From the NCBI RefSeq assembly GCF_040681875.1, contig NZ_JBFAZP010000002.1:1-64000 (forward strand): a stretch of 64,000 bases of DNA, given 5' to 3'. Every line of letters starts with the position of its first letter. Position 1 is the stretch's first letter. Made by a program: the position numbers and the translations under genes. Origin of the DNA: Longispora sp040681875 (GTDB lineage: Bacteria; Actinomycetota; Actinomycetes; Mycobacteriales; Micromonosporaceae). Positions 16,632-24,567 of the stretch are shown here, in pieces. The notes under the pieces were generated by a model. That model saw only the letters and a list, made by a program, of their open reading frames with translations, searched no databases and had not been told where the DNA came from.

Positions 16632-17033
16632 ATGCGCAAGAGGTTGGCTATTGTCGCGGTCCTGTCCGCGATGGCCGGTGGGCTCGCGGCCGGCCCCGCG
16701 CTGGCGTCGGCCGCCGGGACGCCCGGGTCCCTCGGGTCGCCTGGGTCGCTCGGGTCGCCCGCCGAGCGCGGGGCGGCGGCGAAGGGCTGCAAGGTGTCGG
16801 CGCACTTCGAGTTCTACCAGGGCCGGCGGATCCTCATCGTCGACCGGTGCGGCACGGAGCCGGTGCTGCGCCGCGCCGTCTTCATCGACCAGTACCCGCT
16901 GACGGTGTACCGCGCCGACGACGGCACCTACTACAGCCCGGTCAACGCGTACGAGTCGTTCCCGACCCTGCTGGCCACCGCGCGGGCCGCCGTGGACACG
17001 CTCGGGCCGGACGGCAACCCCACCGAGTACTAG
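16632..17033 (+). CDS. Secreted MelC1-like protein lacking the copper motif
   Basis: 133 aa from the third of three in-frame ATGs, which has GGGGAG 7 bp upstream. A Sec signal peptide (MRKRLAIVAVLSAMAGGLAA, cut near ALASA) replaces the Tat signal. After a GSLGSPGSLGSP linker the core aligns with MelC1: YQGRRI, then a hydrophobic-PLTVY (91-93) where MelC1 has PLHVM, and SPVNAYES with Tyr107 at the caddie Tyr position, then ARAAVDTLG. Thus the active-site-plugging Tyr is kept, but the His/Met copper ligands and HHH run are lost. Two Cys (53, 73) could form a disulfide. It is transcribed away from melC1. It may inhibit or hold tyrosinase, or serve another copper enzyme. Confidence 0.75.
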   Translation: MRKRLAIVAVLSAMAGGLAAGPALASAAGTPGSLGSPGSLGSPAERGAAAKGCKVSAHFEFYQGRRILIVDRCGTEPVLRRAVFIDQYPLTVYRADDGTYYSPVNAYESFPTLLATARAAVDTLGPDGNPTEY

Positions 17034-17069
17034 CCGGCCGACGACGGCCGCCGGACCAGCTCCGAGCGG

Positions 17070-17444
17070 TCACCGGCCCGGTGCGTCGTCCGGCCGGTAC
17101 CGGTTCGCGGTAGGCCGGCTTCGGTTGCGCTGGCGCAGGAGCAGGTACAGCGGCAGGCCCACCGAGGCGCCGAGCAGGCTGCCCGCGAGGATCAGCGCCT
17201 TCTGGCCCCGGCGCAGACTCCCGTCGACGGCCGTGGCCACGGCCAACGCCAGGACGGAGACGACGACGTCCCAGCCGAAGAAGGCGCTGATCCGGTCGCC
17301 GAACACCTCGTCGAACAGCCTCGGCAGGTCCGGGCCGTGGTCCAGGAGCCACGGGACCGCCTGGGCGTAGGGCAGCGCGATGCCGGCGACGAGGGCGACC
17401 GCGTAGCCGACTTCGAGGAGCCGCGTCCGGTCCGTCCGTCCCAT
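17070..17444 (-). CDS. DUF2834 membrane protein
   Basis: 124 aa with three predicted helices: GYAVALVAGIALPYAQAVPWLL, then AFFGWDVVVSVLALAVATAV, then ALILAGSLLGASVGLPLYLLLR. The ALPYAQAVPWL and ISAFFGWDV motifs are those of DUF2834. The start has GGGAGG 5 bp upstream; the frame extends further but without a site. Function unknown. It is convergent with the MelC1-like gene and divergent from the PPOX-type oxidase gene. Confidence 0.8.
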   Translation of the reverse strand: MGRTDRTRLLEVGYAVALVAGIALPYAQAVPWLLDHGPDLPRLFDEVFGDRISAFFGWDVVVSVLALAVATAVDGSLRRGQKALILAGSLLGASVGLPLYLLLRQRNRSRPTANRYRPDDAPGR

Positions 17445-17619
17445 GAGTGCCTCCCGCCGGACAGGATACGCAGCACCGCGCCGAAGCGGCGCCGCACCCG
17501 GGACGACCCGGGTCCGGAGTACACCCGGGCGATCGTGGGGTGGTTCAGCGCGCCGCGCTGGTGACCGGTGGACTATCTTCTGACGTCGGCCACAAAGATC
17601 ATCCCGGAGGTCACCCCGC

Positions 17620-18078
17620 ATGAATCCGCCCGCCCGCACCCCCGAGCAACGCCGGCAGGACGTCCTGCACCGGTTGGAGAACGACGTCGACGCCTGGATG
17701 GCGACCGCGGACCCGGAGACCGGAGCCCCCTATCTGGTACCGCTGTCGTTCCTGTGGGACGGCCGCACGCTGCTGTTCTCCACCGCCTCGGCCAGCCCGA
17801 CCGCGCGCGCCCTGCTCGCCACCGGCCGGGTCCGGCTCGGGCTCGGCCTGACCCGCGACGTCGTCCTCATCGACGGGACCGCCCGAGCGGTGCCCGCCGC
17901 CGAGATCGGCGCGGAGGTCGGCGACGCCTTCGCGGTGAAGACCGGGTTCGACCCGCGCGCGCTCCGGAGCCCGTACCACTACTTCCACGTCACGCCGGAG
18001 CGGCTCCAGGCCTGGCGCGAGGTGAACGAACTCCAGGGCCGCGACCTCATGCGCGACGGGGAGTGGACCGTCGGGTAG
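17620..18078 (+). CDS. Pyridoxamine 5'-phosphate oxidase-family protein
   Basis: 152 aa split-barrel flavin-binding fold: WMATADPETGAPYLVPLSFLWDGRTLLFST is the typical first half, and VRLGLGLTRDVVLIDGTARAV the second. The start is 9 bp after GGAGG. Relatives bind FMN, F420 or heme and reduce or store small molecules; the exact cofactor and substrate are not visible. The stop is followed by a strong bidirectional hairpin. Confidence 0.85.
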   Translation: MNPPARTPEQRRQDVLHRLENDVDAWMATADPETGAPYLVPLSFLWDGRTLLFSTASASPTARALLATGRVRLGLGLTRDVVLIDGTARAVPAAEIGAEVGDAFAVKTGFDPRALRSPYHYFHVTPERLQAWREVNELQGRDLMRDGEWTVG

Positions 18079-18090
18079 CCATCCCCGGTC

Positions 18091-18117
18091 GGCGGCGGAC
18101 GGGTCGCGTCCGCCGCC
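18091..18117. terminator. Bidirectional terminator
   Basis: Perfect 10-bp inverted repeat GGCGGCGGAC (18091-18100) and GTCCGCCGCC (18108-18117) with a 7-nt loop, exactly between the convergent PPOX-family and FKBP genes. Confidence 0.75.
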
Positions 18118-18123
18118 ACCGGA

Positions 18124-18738
18124 CTACTTCGCGTCGAGGACGTCCACCACGAACCGCAGCGTCCCGGTCGGCCGGCCGCTGCTCGGGTCGTCCCCGTACG
18201 CCAGGCTGGACGGGATGTCGAGCTGCACCCGGCTGCCGACCTTGACCCCGACCAGGCCCTGGTCCCAGCCCTTGATGACCCCGCCGGCGCCCAGCTGGAA
18301 GCTGTACGGCTGGCCGCGCTTCCAGGAGGCGTCGAACTCCGTGCCGTTGGCGAACTGCACGCCGACGTAGTTCACGCTGATCGTCTGGCCGGCCTTGGTC
18401 TCCGGGCCCGTGCCGGTGACCAGCGGGGTGACCTTGAGTTCGGTGATCGTCCCCGTACCCGCCGTGACGACCGGTTTGGTCTTCAGGGCCGGGTCCAGGG
18501 CGACGGCGGAGGCCGACGGGTTCGCGTTGGGCTTGGTGTCCGAACCGCCCTTGACCAGCAGCAGGACGCCGCCGACCACGACGAGGACCGCCAGCACGCT
18601 CAGCCCGGCGATCCACACCCTGCGCTTGCGCTCGGCCGCCTCGCGTGCGGCGACGGCCCTGGCCGCGGCCTCGCGCTTCGCCACGCGTCGGGGGTTCGCC
18701 GGACTCTTCTCCGACGGGTTCGTTACCGGGTTGCCCAC
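18124..18738 (-). CDS. Membrane-anchored FKBP-type peptidyl-prolyl isomerase
   Basis: 204 aa. A charged, helical N-terminus (residues 1-39) is followed by one membrane helix (VWIAGLSVLAVLVVVGGVLLLV), then an FKBP domain outside the cell: VNYVGVQFANGTEFDASW, GGVIKGWDQGLVGVKVGSRVQLDIPSSLAYG, ending LRFVVDVLD. The consensus Tyr, Asp, Trp and Ile of the FKBP pocket are present. It would speed proline isomerisation of exported proteins. Single gene, followed by the bidirectional terminator. Confidence 0.9.
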   Translation of the reverse strand: MGNPVTNPSEKSPANPRRVAKREAAARAVAAREAAERKRRVWIAGLSVLAVLVVVGGVLLLVKGGSDTKPNANPSASAVALDPALKTKPVVTAGTGTITELKVTPLVTGTGPETKAGQTISVNYVGVQFANGTEFDASWKRGQPYSFQLGAGGVIKGWDQGLVGVKVGSRVQLDIPSSLAYGDDPSSGRPTGTLRFVVDVLDAK

Positions 18739-18805
18739 GTGCTCCTCCTCAGGTCGTGCTCGGATGCTACGGGTCGGCGCACTCCGCCGCCTACCCCGCC
18801 GGACC

Positions 18806-19402
18806 CTAGCGGGATCCGGCCTCCCGGGCCACGCCCTCCAGGTGTTCGCGGTGTTTCCGCCAGTACTCCCGGTCGCCGGGGGCCATGTTGTCGTCGTGTT
18901 CGCTGTGCCCGGCGGCCCCGTCGATGTGCTCCCGGACGATGTCGGCCTGCCCGGCGTGCCGGTGCGTCTCGGCGATCATGTGCACCAGGACCCGGTGCAG
19001 CGTCACCGCGCCGCCCGCGCCCCACCACGGGACCCGGCCGGGCGCGTCGACGGGGAGCGCGTCGATCGTGGCGTCGGAGTGCGCCCACGCCCTGCGGTAG
19101 AGCCCGGTGATGTCCGCGCGGGACTCCTCGGCGGTGGCCCACATGTCCGCGTTCGGCTCGGCGCCCACCGCCATCCAGGGCAGCACCTCCCCGGACGGCC
19201 GGCCGAAGGTGTCCCCGAAATACCCGAGCTCGCACCCGGCCACGTGCTTGACCAACCCCAGCAGATTGGTACCGGTGGGGGTGAGCGGCCGGCGCGCGTC
19301 GTACTCGGAGAGGCCGTCGAGTTTCCAGAGCAGGGCCTCGCGGCCGGCGCGCAGATACCGGTGGAGGTCAGCTTTGAGGTCCGGTCCAGTCATGCCGGAC
19401 AT
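18806..19402 (-). CDS. DinB/DUF664-family protein
   Basis: 198 aa helical bundle. The likely metal triad is visible as LVKHVAGCELGYFGDTF (His in helix 2), and VHMIAETHRHAGQADIVRE (His residues in the last helices), typical of DUF664. Members are thought to be metal- and often mycothiol-dependent thiol transferases. The ATG at 19402 has a weak GGTGGGA site; the ATG three codons later is possible. It lies on the same strand as the WYL regulator upstream, separated by 74 bp. Confidence 0.85.
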   Translation of the reverse strand: MSGMTGPDLKADLHRYLRAGREALLWKLDGLSEYDARRPLTPTGTNLLGLVKHVAGCELGYFGDTFGRPSGEVLPWMAVGAEPNADMWATAEESRADITGLYRRAWAHSDATIDALPVDAPGRVPWWGAGGAVTLHRVLVHMIAETHRHAGQADIVREHIDGAAGHSEHDDNMAPGDREYWRKHREHLEGVAREAGSR

Positions 19403-19476
19403 CGTCCCACCGACCCCCGACAGGAATCCGGCGAACGCCCGAGCGGGCGTCCCGTCGGTGGGCGCCCGCGCCAGTC

Positions 19477-20424
19477 TCAGCCGTACCGTCCGACGAGCGC
19501 GGCGCCGATCGCCGCCAGGTGGTCCCGCACCCCCGGCGGGCCGGTCACCTCGACCCACGCGACCAGCCCGGCGAGCTCGCCGGCGAGCACGTACTCGTCA
19601 CTGCCCCGGATCACGACCTCGATCCGGCCGTCGGTCGTGGCACCGCCCACGTCGAGCCGGTCGCCGAACCCGATCCGGAGCACGCCGACCCCGTGCGGCA
19701 CGCACACCGCCCTGGCCTCCAGGGGCGTCCGCCGGCGTTCGACCCCGTCGGCGATCCCGCGCCAGCTCTCGGCGAGGTCGAAGTCCGCGGGTCGCCGCAC
19801 GGGATCGCCGGTCGGGTCGGCGGACGACACCCGGTCGATCCGGAAGGTCCGCGTGCCCGCCCCGGTGTGGGCGACCAGGTACCACGAGGGGCCCTTGGCG
19901 ACGATGCCCAGCGGGTGCACGGTCCGCTCGGTCCCGGCGCCGTCGCGGTCGCGGTAGCCGAGCCGCACCTGGACGCCACGGATCACCGCGTCCTGGAGGT
20001 CGTCGAGGAAGCGCGGCCGTCGGGGCTCGACCCGGCTCGCACCCCAGGGGCGCGGGTCCGTCACCAGGGACGACGCCGCCGCCTCGGCCTGCACCCGGAA
20101 GGGTTCCGGCAGGGCCTGGACGAGCTTGCGCAGCGCCGCCCGCACGGCCGGCGTCGCGGCCGAGGCCGGGCCGGCGACCAGGAACAGGGCGCGGGCCTCA
20201 CCCGCGGTCAGACCGGACAGGTCGGTGCGGGCGCCGCCCACGAGGCGCCAGCCGCCGCCGCGACCCCGCAGGGGGTACACGGGCACCCCGGCCATGGCCA
20301 GGGCGTCGAGGTCGCGGCGGGCGGTGCGCTCGGAGATCTCCAGCTCCCGGGCGACCTCCGCCGCCGTCACAAGCTCGCGCCGTTGCAGCAGGAGGAGGAC
20401 GGCCACCAGCCGGTCGGTTCGCAT
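19477..20424 (-). CDS. WYL-domain transcriptional regulator (YafY type)
   Basis: 315 aa. The N-terminal HTH_11 winged helix (MRTDRLVAVLLLLQRRELVTA to SERTARRDLDALAMAGVPVY) is followed by the WYL domain: VQVRLGYRDRDG, HPLGIVAKGPSWYLVAHT with the WYL signature, and FRIDRVSSA. WYL domains sense small ligands. It is divergent from an epoxide hydrolase; the 62 bp between them contain a perfect 10-bp-arm palindrome starting 19 bp from its start codon, a likely operator for both genes. Confidence 0.92.
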   Translation of the reverse strand: MRTDRLVAVLLLLQRRELVTAAEVARELEISERTARRDLDALAMAGVPVYPLRGRGGGWRLVGGARTDLSGLTAGEARALFLVAGPASAATPAVRAALRKLVQALPEPFRVQAEAAASSLVTDPRPWGASRVEPRRPRFLDDLQDAVIRGVQVRLGYRDRDGAGTERTVHPLGIVAKGPSWYLVAHTGAGTRTFRIDRVSSADPTGDPVRRPADFDLAESWRGIADGVERRRTPLEARAVCVPHGVGVLRIGFGDRLDVGGATTDGRIEVVIRGSDEYVLAGELAGLVAWVEVTGPPGVRDHLAAIGAALVGRYG

Positions 20425-20442
20425 ACGGGAACTCTGTCAGGG

Positions 20443-20467
20443 AAACCGGTCATGAGGTGACCGGTTT
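20443..20467. promoter_or_regulatory. Palindromic operator for the WYL regulator
   Basis: Arms AAACCGGTCA (20443-20452) and TGACCGGTTT (20458-20467) are perfect inverted repeats with the 5-bp spacer TGAGG. The palindrome occupies most of the 62-bp gap between the divergent WYL regulator and epoxide hydrolase genes, so a bound dimer would control both. Confidence 0.75.
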
Positions 20468-20486
20468 CGGTCCGCAGGATGGTGCC

Positions 20487-21467
20487 ATGACCACACCGAC
20501 GAGTACGACCAGCCCCGACCACGCGCCGACACCGACCGACTGTCCCGAGCCCACCCTGATCGCGGTCAACGGCGTGGAACTCGAAGTCTTCGAAGCGGGC
20601 CGGCACAACGCGGGAAAGCCCATCGTCCTGTGCCATGGCTGGCCGGAGCACGCCTACTCCTGGCGCCACCAGCTGCCCGCCCTCGCCGCGGCGGGCTACC
20701 ACGTCATCGTCCCGAACCAGCGGGGGTACGGAAACTCGTCCCGCCCGGCGGACGTCACCGCCTACGACATCGAGCACCTGTCGGGCGACCTCGTCGCGCT
20801 CCTCGACCACTACGGATACGAGGACGCCACCTTCGTCGGCCACGACTGGGGCGCGGCCGTCGTGTGGGGGCTGACCCTGCTGCACCCGCACCGGGTCGAC
20901 AAGGTCGTCAACCTGAGCCTGCCCTACCTCGAACGCGGCGAACGACCCTGGATCGAGGTCATGGAGGCCGTGCTGGGCGGCGACTTCTACTTCGTGCACT
21001 TCAACCGGCGGCCGGGCGTCGCGGACGCCGTGTTCGAGGAGAACACCTCCCGGTTCCTCCGCAACCTGTACCGGAAGAACGAGCCGCCCAGGGAGCCGGA
21101 GCCGGGTATGGCACTGATCAACCTGGCCAGGGCGGAGACGCCGCTCGGCGAGCCCGTGCTGAGCGACGGCGAACTGGCCGTCCTCGTCTCCGCCTTCGAG
21201 ACCTCGGGCTTCACGGGCGGCATCAACTGGTACCGGAACCTCGACCGCAACTGGCACCTGCTGGCGGACGTGGACCCGGTCATCCGACAGCCCACGCTCA
21301 TGGTCTACGGCGACCGGGACGTGGTGGCGCGGTCGGAGAACCTGGCGGAGTTCGTACCCCAGGTGGAGGTGGTCAGCCTGGACTGCGGGCACTGGATCCA
21401 GCAGGAGAAGCCGGAGGAGACGAACCGGGTGATCCTCGAGTGGCTGGAACGGCGGGACACCGCCTAG
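20487..21467 (+). CDS. Alpha/beta hydrolase, epoxide hydrolase type
   Basis: 326 aa. The oxyanion motif is HGWPEHAYSWRHQ, the nucleophile Asp120 lies in VGHDWGAAVVWGL, and the general base His302 in DCGHWIQQEKPEE; a cap-domain Tyr lies in NWYRNLDRNW. Asp rather than Ser as nucleophile indicates an epoxide hydrolase. It opens epoxides to diols, with detoxification the usual guess. The frame is open far upstream, but the ATG at 20487 follows GCAGGA and gives the start MTTPTSTTSPDH. Probably controlled by the divergent WYL regulator. Confidence 0.9.
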   Translation: MTTPTSTTSPDHAPTPTDCPEPTLIAVNGVELEVFEAGRHNAGKPIVLCHGWPEHAYSWRHQLPALAAAGYHVIVPNQRGYGNSSRPADVTAYDIEHLSGDLVALLDHYGYEDATFVGHDWGAAVVWGLTLLHPHRVDKVVNLSLPYLERGERPWIEVMEAVLGGDFYFVHFNRRPGVADAVFEENTSRFLRNLYRKNEPPREPEPGMALINLARAETPLGEPVLSDGELAVLVSAFETSGFTGGINWYRNLDRNWHLLADVDPVIRQPTLMVYGDRDVVARSENLAEFVPQVEVVSLDCGHWIQQEKPEETNRVILEWLERRDTA

Positions 21468-21557
21468 CGGCCGCGGTGGCCGAGCACCATGGATGAATCC
21501 CGGCGTCCTCCACAAAGGAAGCGTTCCCGCTCCCGGGTGCCCCGGTAGGCTGGGCGG

Positions 21558-22211
21558 ATGGCCAACGGGGGGAAACGGCACCTGCGCGACGGCGTCAAGA
21601 GAACCGTCGTGACCGTGCTGGCGGTCAGCTTCTTTGGAGGCGCCGGGATGTACTTCCTGTTCCTCGGCGTCGACCAACACCGCGCGGCGAACAGCGGGGC
21701 GCTCGGCACCTTCCATGCCGAGAACTGCGACTGGGTCGGAAAGTGGGACAGCTGGCACTGCCACGGGCGGTTCGTCCCCGACGACGGCTCCGCACCTGTC
21801 GGCGGCGTGACGAGCAGGGCGAAGTACTCCGAGCGGCCCAAGGGCCCGGTGCCCGGAGTCGTCCTGGAACGCTCGACCGACACCGTCGGTCCGCCCGGGA
21901 GCTACCACTGGCTGATCTCGGTCACAGGGGCGATCCTGTTCCTCAGCGTGGCCGGACTGTTCCTGTACCTGCGCCTGCGTCCCCGGCTGTCCGCTGCCGA
22001 CGCACTCGCGCGGAAACAGGAGATGGATGACAAACTGGCCAGGGTCCTGGCGCTGACGGCCACCTGGAAAGACCAGCCGACGTCCCCCGCCGATTCGTCC
22101 GACGCGGTCACGTTCGCCCGGGCCCAGCAGCTGGGCGAGATCCTGGGTGTGAACGCGGACTGGACCCTGGACCCGTCGGAGCGCCCGGCCGATCCGCCCA
22201 CAAGGACATGA
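21558..22211 (+). CDS. Hypothetical two-helix membrane protein
   Basis: 217 aa. A helix near residues 15-37 (VVTVLAVSFFGGAGMYFLFLG), an external loop of ~80 residues with two Cys (ENCDWVGKWDSWHCHGRF), a second helix near 118-138 (LISVTGAILFLSVAGLFLYL) and a cytoplasmic tail of about 80 residues. The loop resembles small actinobacterial proteins with paired Cys, but I do not recognise a family. It stands alone and converges on the ribosomal protection gene across a strong terminator. Confidence 0.65.
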   Translation: MANGGKRHLRDGVKRTVVTVLAVSFFGGAGMYFLFLGVDQHRAANSGALGTFHAENCDWVGKWDSWHCHGRFVPDDGSAPVGGVTSRAKYSERPKGPVPGVVLERSTDTVGPPGSYHWLISVTGAILFLSVAGLFLYLRLRPRLSAADALARKQEMDDKLARVLALTATWKDQPTSPADSSDAVTFARAQQLGEILGVNADWTLDPSERPADPPTRT

Positions 22212-22384
22212 CGGCCGGGCACGTCCGTGGCTCTACGCCGCCGCCCGCGACCCGGTCGACATTCCGGCGGAGCGCCTCAGGGCCAGGTCCGGGCGCTGAA
22301 GCCTGGGCGGCGCCGCGGCTCTGCGGAACTGCGGAACAGCGGCGCCGCGTGGGCTCGGCGGCACTCGTCGCCGCCACGGCGAAC

Positions 22385-22417
22385 GGGTCGGAGGCCGCAC
22401 GTGGCACCCTCCGACCC
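22385..22417. terminator. Terminator between convergent genes
   Basis: Perfect 10-bp arms GGGTCGGAGG (22385-22394) and CCTCCGACCC (22408-22417) with a 13-nt loop, 8 bp after the stop of the ribosomal protection gene and 170 bp after the converging gene. Confidence 0.75.
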
Positions 22418-22425
22418 CTCGCCCC

Positions 22426-24351
22426 CTAGTGCCGGTTGGCCAGGTGCGAGAAGTACTCCTGGCGGCTGAGCGGGTTGCGGTCGGTGCGCGGTCGCGAGGG
22501 CGGTTCGCCGTGCACCGGCCGGTACCCGTCGAACTCGGTCAGGAACACGTAGTCGCCGTGCGCCAGCCCCGGCAGGTGCTTCTCGAAACCGTGCACCCGG
22601 CCGGCGGGGATCGTGCCGACCAGCCGGCCGGTGCCGCCCCGCACCGTCGACCCGGCCAGGGCGCCCTGCGCGTCGACGAGCCGGGACAGCACCGCGCCGA
22701 TCCGGTCGGCCGGCACCTCCAGCTCGAACCGGTGCACCGGCTCCAGCACCTCGGTGCCGGCCTCCCGGAGCGCGGCCATCACCACCAGCGGCGCGCAGTT
22801 GCGGAAGTCGGCCGCGTTGCTGATCGGCGCCCAGTAGCCGCTGTGGGTCAGGGTCACCGCGCAGTCGACCACCTGCCAGCCGCGCAGGCCCTGGCGGAGC
22901 GCGGACCGCAGCCCCTCCTCCAGCGCGTGCCGGTACGGCGGCAGCAGCGAACCCGGCTCCACCTCCAGCCCGTACGTGATCCCCGAACCGGGCGGCCCCG
23001 GCTCGACCCGCAGCCCGACCGTCGCGAGGAACCCGTCGGCCCGCGCGCTGATCATCTCGACGGACGCGCCGGTGCCGACCGGCCGTTCCACGCAGATCGG
23101 CCGGGTCTCGGCGAACTCGACCGCCAGCCCGTACGTCTCGGCGAGGGTGGCCGCGACGACCTCCTTCTGGACCTCGCCGTACAGCCGGATCGACAGCTCC
23201 GCGCCGTCCTCCTTGCGGATGTCGATCAGCGGGTCCTGTTCGGCGAGGCGGCTCAGGGCGGCGAACAGTTCGGTGGGCCGGTCCGAGCGGATCACGGTCT
23301 CCAGGGTCGGCGGGGCGAAGAACGCGGTGTCCGCCGGGTCGCCCGTACCCAGCTGGTCGCCGATCTGGATGTCCTTGAGGCCCGTGATCCGGGCGATGGT
23401 GCCCGGGTGCGCGGTCGTGTCCGCCGTGGCCGCCCCGTCGGTGAAGACCCGGACGGCGGTGACCTTGCCCTCCCGCTCGACCAGCCCGCCGGCGCTGTCC
23501 CGCCGGTGGTACGCGACGTGCTGGCGGGCCTGGAGCGTGCCGGCGAACACCCGGACGTAGGCGACCTTCTCCCCCGCCCGGCCGCGCTCGATCTTGAACA
23601 CGGTGGCGCGCAGGTCCAGGCCGGCCGGGGCGGCCGACGGCAGGAGTTCGCGCACACCGGCCAGCAGGGCGGGCACGCCCTCGCCGGTGATGGCCGAGCC
23701 GAAGAACACCGGGTACACCAGCGCCCCGCCCGTCTGGCGGACCAGCTCGGCGCGGGCCAGGGCGGGCGGCACCGGTCCGTCGAGGAACGCGGCCAGCAGC
23801 CGGTCGCTGTGGTCGGCGAGGACCTCCGCGTCCGGCGGGACCGGGGCCGTGCGGGCGCGCGGCGAGCCGATGTCGGTGACCGTGCTCAGCGGCAGGATCC
23901 GGGCGGTGAGCCGTTCCCGGATGCTGTCGAGCAGCTCCCCCTCGGTCGCGCCCGTCCGGTCGATCTTGTTCGCGAAGATCAGCACGGGCAGGCCGAGGCG
24001 GGTCAGGGTCCGCATCAGCACCCGGGTCTGGGGCTGCACCCCCTCCACGGCGGACACGACGAGCACGACCCCGTCGAGGACCCGCAGCGCCCGCTCCACC
24101 TCGGCGATGAAGTCCGGGTGCCCGGGGGTGTCGATCAGGTTGACCCGCAGGTCGTCGACCGTGAAGGACACGACGGCGGACTGGATGGTGATGCCCCGGC
24201 GGCGCTCCAGGTCGAGCGAGTCGGTCGTGGTGCTGCCGGCGTCGACACTGCCGATCCGGTGGATGACCCCGGTCTCGAACAGCAGCCGCTCGGTCAGGCT
24301 GGTCTTACCCGCGTCGACATGGGCGAGAATTCCGATGTTCAACGTCTTCAT
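22426..24351 (-). CDS. Ribosomal protection protein, tetracycline-resistance type (Otr(A)/Tet(M) family)
   Basis: 641 aa, the family length. It is an EF-G paralogue: G1 AHVDAGKTSL, G2 RRRGITIQSA, G3 DTPGHPDF, G4 FANKIDRTG, then domains II-V and the C-terminal RNRH-like end. The motif YWAPISNAADFRNCAPLVVMAAL in the domain IV-V region resembles the tetracycline-dislodging proteins rather than EF-G. It would bind the ribosome with GTP and release tetracycline-like drugs. The ATG at 24351 has only a distant GGAG (about 11 bp) that can be paired away; a leader ORF overlaps the start. Self-protection or intrinsic resistance is likely; the symbol otrA is not given because distinguishing it from EF-G-like paralogues needs alignment. 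Confidence 0.88.
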   Translation of the reverse strand: MKTLNIGILAHVDAGKTSLTERLLFETGVIHRIGSVDAGSTTTDSLDLERRRGITIQSAVVSFTVDDLRVNLIDTPGHPDFIAEVERALRVLDGVVLVVSAVEGVQPQTRVLMRTLTRLGLPVLIFANKIDRTGATEGELLDSIRERLTARILPLSTVTDIGSPRARTAPVPPDAEVLADHSDRLLAAFLDGPVPPALARAELVRQTGGALVYPVFFGSAITGEGVPALLAGVRELLPSAAPAGLDLRATVFKIERGRAGEKVAYVRVFAGTLQARQHVAYHRRDSAGGLVEREGKVTAVRVFTDGAATADTTAHPGTIARITGLKDIQIGDQLGTGDPADTAFFAPPTLETVIRSDRPTELFAALSRLAEQDPLIDIRKEDGAELSIRLYGEVQKEVVAATLAETYGLAVEFAETRPICVERPVGTGASVEMISARADGFLATVGLRVEPGPPGSGITYGLEVEPGSLLPPYRHALEEGLRSALRQGLRGWQVVDCAVTLTHSGYWAPISNAADFRNCAPLVVMAALREAGTEVLEPVHRFELEVPADRIGAVLSRLVDAQGALAGSTVRGGTGRLVGTIPAGRVHGFEKHLPGLAHGDYVFLTEFDGYRPVHGEPPSRPRTDRNPLSRQEYFSHLANRH

Positions 24352-24418
24352 AGAAACTGGTCTCCACTGGTGCGATCGATCGGCCCTTTCCGTAGGTGAC
24401 GTCGATCTGTCGCCGCAT
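24305..24418 (-). CDS. Leader peptide overlapping the ribosomal protection gene
   Basis: 37 codons, starting MRRQIDVTYGKG, with GGGAG 6 bp before its ATG. Its last 47 bp overlap the resistance gene in another frame, and the resistance gene's own ribosome binding site lies within the leader. Ribosomes on the leader would therefore control folding of that site. No homologous leader is known to me. Its role is inferred from position and structure. Confidence 0.6.
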   Translation of the reverse strand: MRRQIDVTYGKGRSIAPVETSFYEDVEHRNSRPCRRG

Positions 24419-24453
24419 GTCGTCTCCCTGACTCGGTGGTGGCTGACCAGTGG
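24356..24453 (-). promoter_or_regulatory. Candidate translational attenuator of the ribosomal protection gene
   Basis: On the minus strand CCACTGGT (24453-24446), upstream of the leader start codon, is perfectly complementary to ACCAGTGG (24371-24364), whose last bases run into the GGAG binding site of the resistance gene. A second ACCAGT (24361-24356) follows. A further short stem, GATCGA with TCGATC, lies between them inside the leader. Pairing would hide the binding site; a ribosome stalled on the leader could expose it. Confidence 0.5.
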
Positions 24454-24460
24454 TGCGGCG

Positions 24461-24497
24461 AGTGTAGACGGGTGAGGGGCGGGGCGCGCGGCAATTT
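24461..24497 (-). promoter_or_regulatory. Candidate promoter of the leader-resistance transcript
   Basis: On the minus strand an AAAT tract starts at 24497 and TACACT starts at 24466, 31 bp later; the -35 position is pure G/C. The same A/T-tract-to-TANNNT distance occurs before the ABC exporter (8278) and MFS pump (41773), which suggests a WhiB7/WblC-like activator. It is a weak assignment on its own. Confidence 0.35.
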
Positions 24498-24567
24498 CCG
24501 GTCGGCCCTGTCGTGGCCGGCCGGCATGGGCCCGGCGCGGAAACGCGCGACACCCCGGGACGGGTAC

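Noticed and set aside
22429..24399. 656-residue plus-strand frame antisense to the ribosomal protection gene
   Set aside because: Composition is the Arg/Gly/Pro/Ala bias of an antisense frame in high-GC DNA; the minus strand encodes a clear GTPase.
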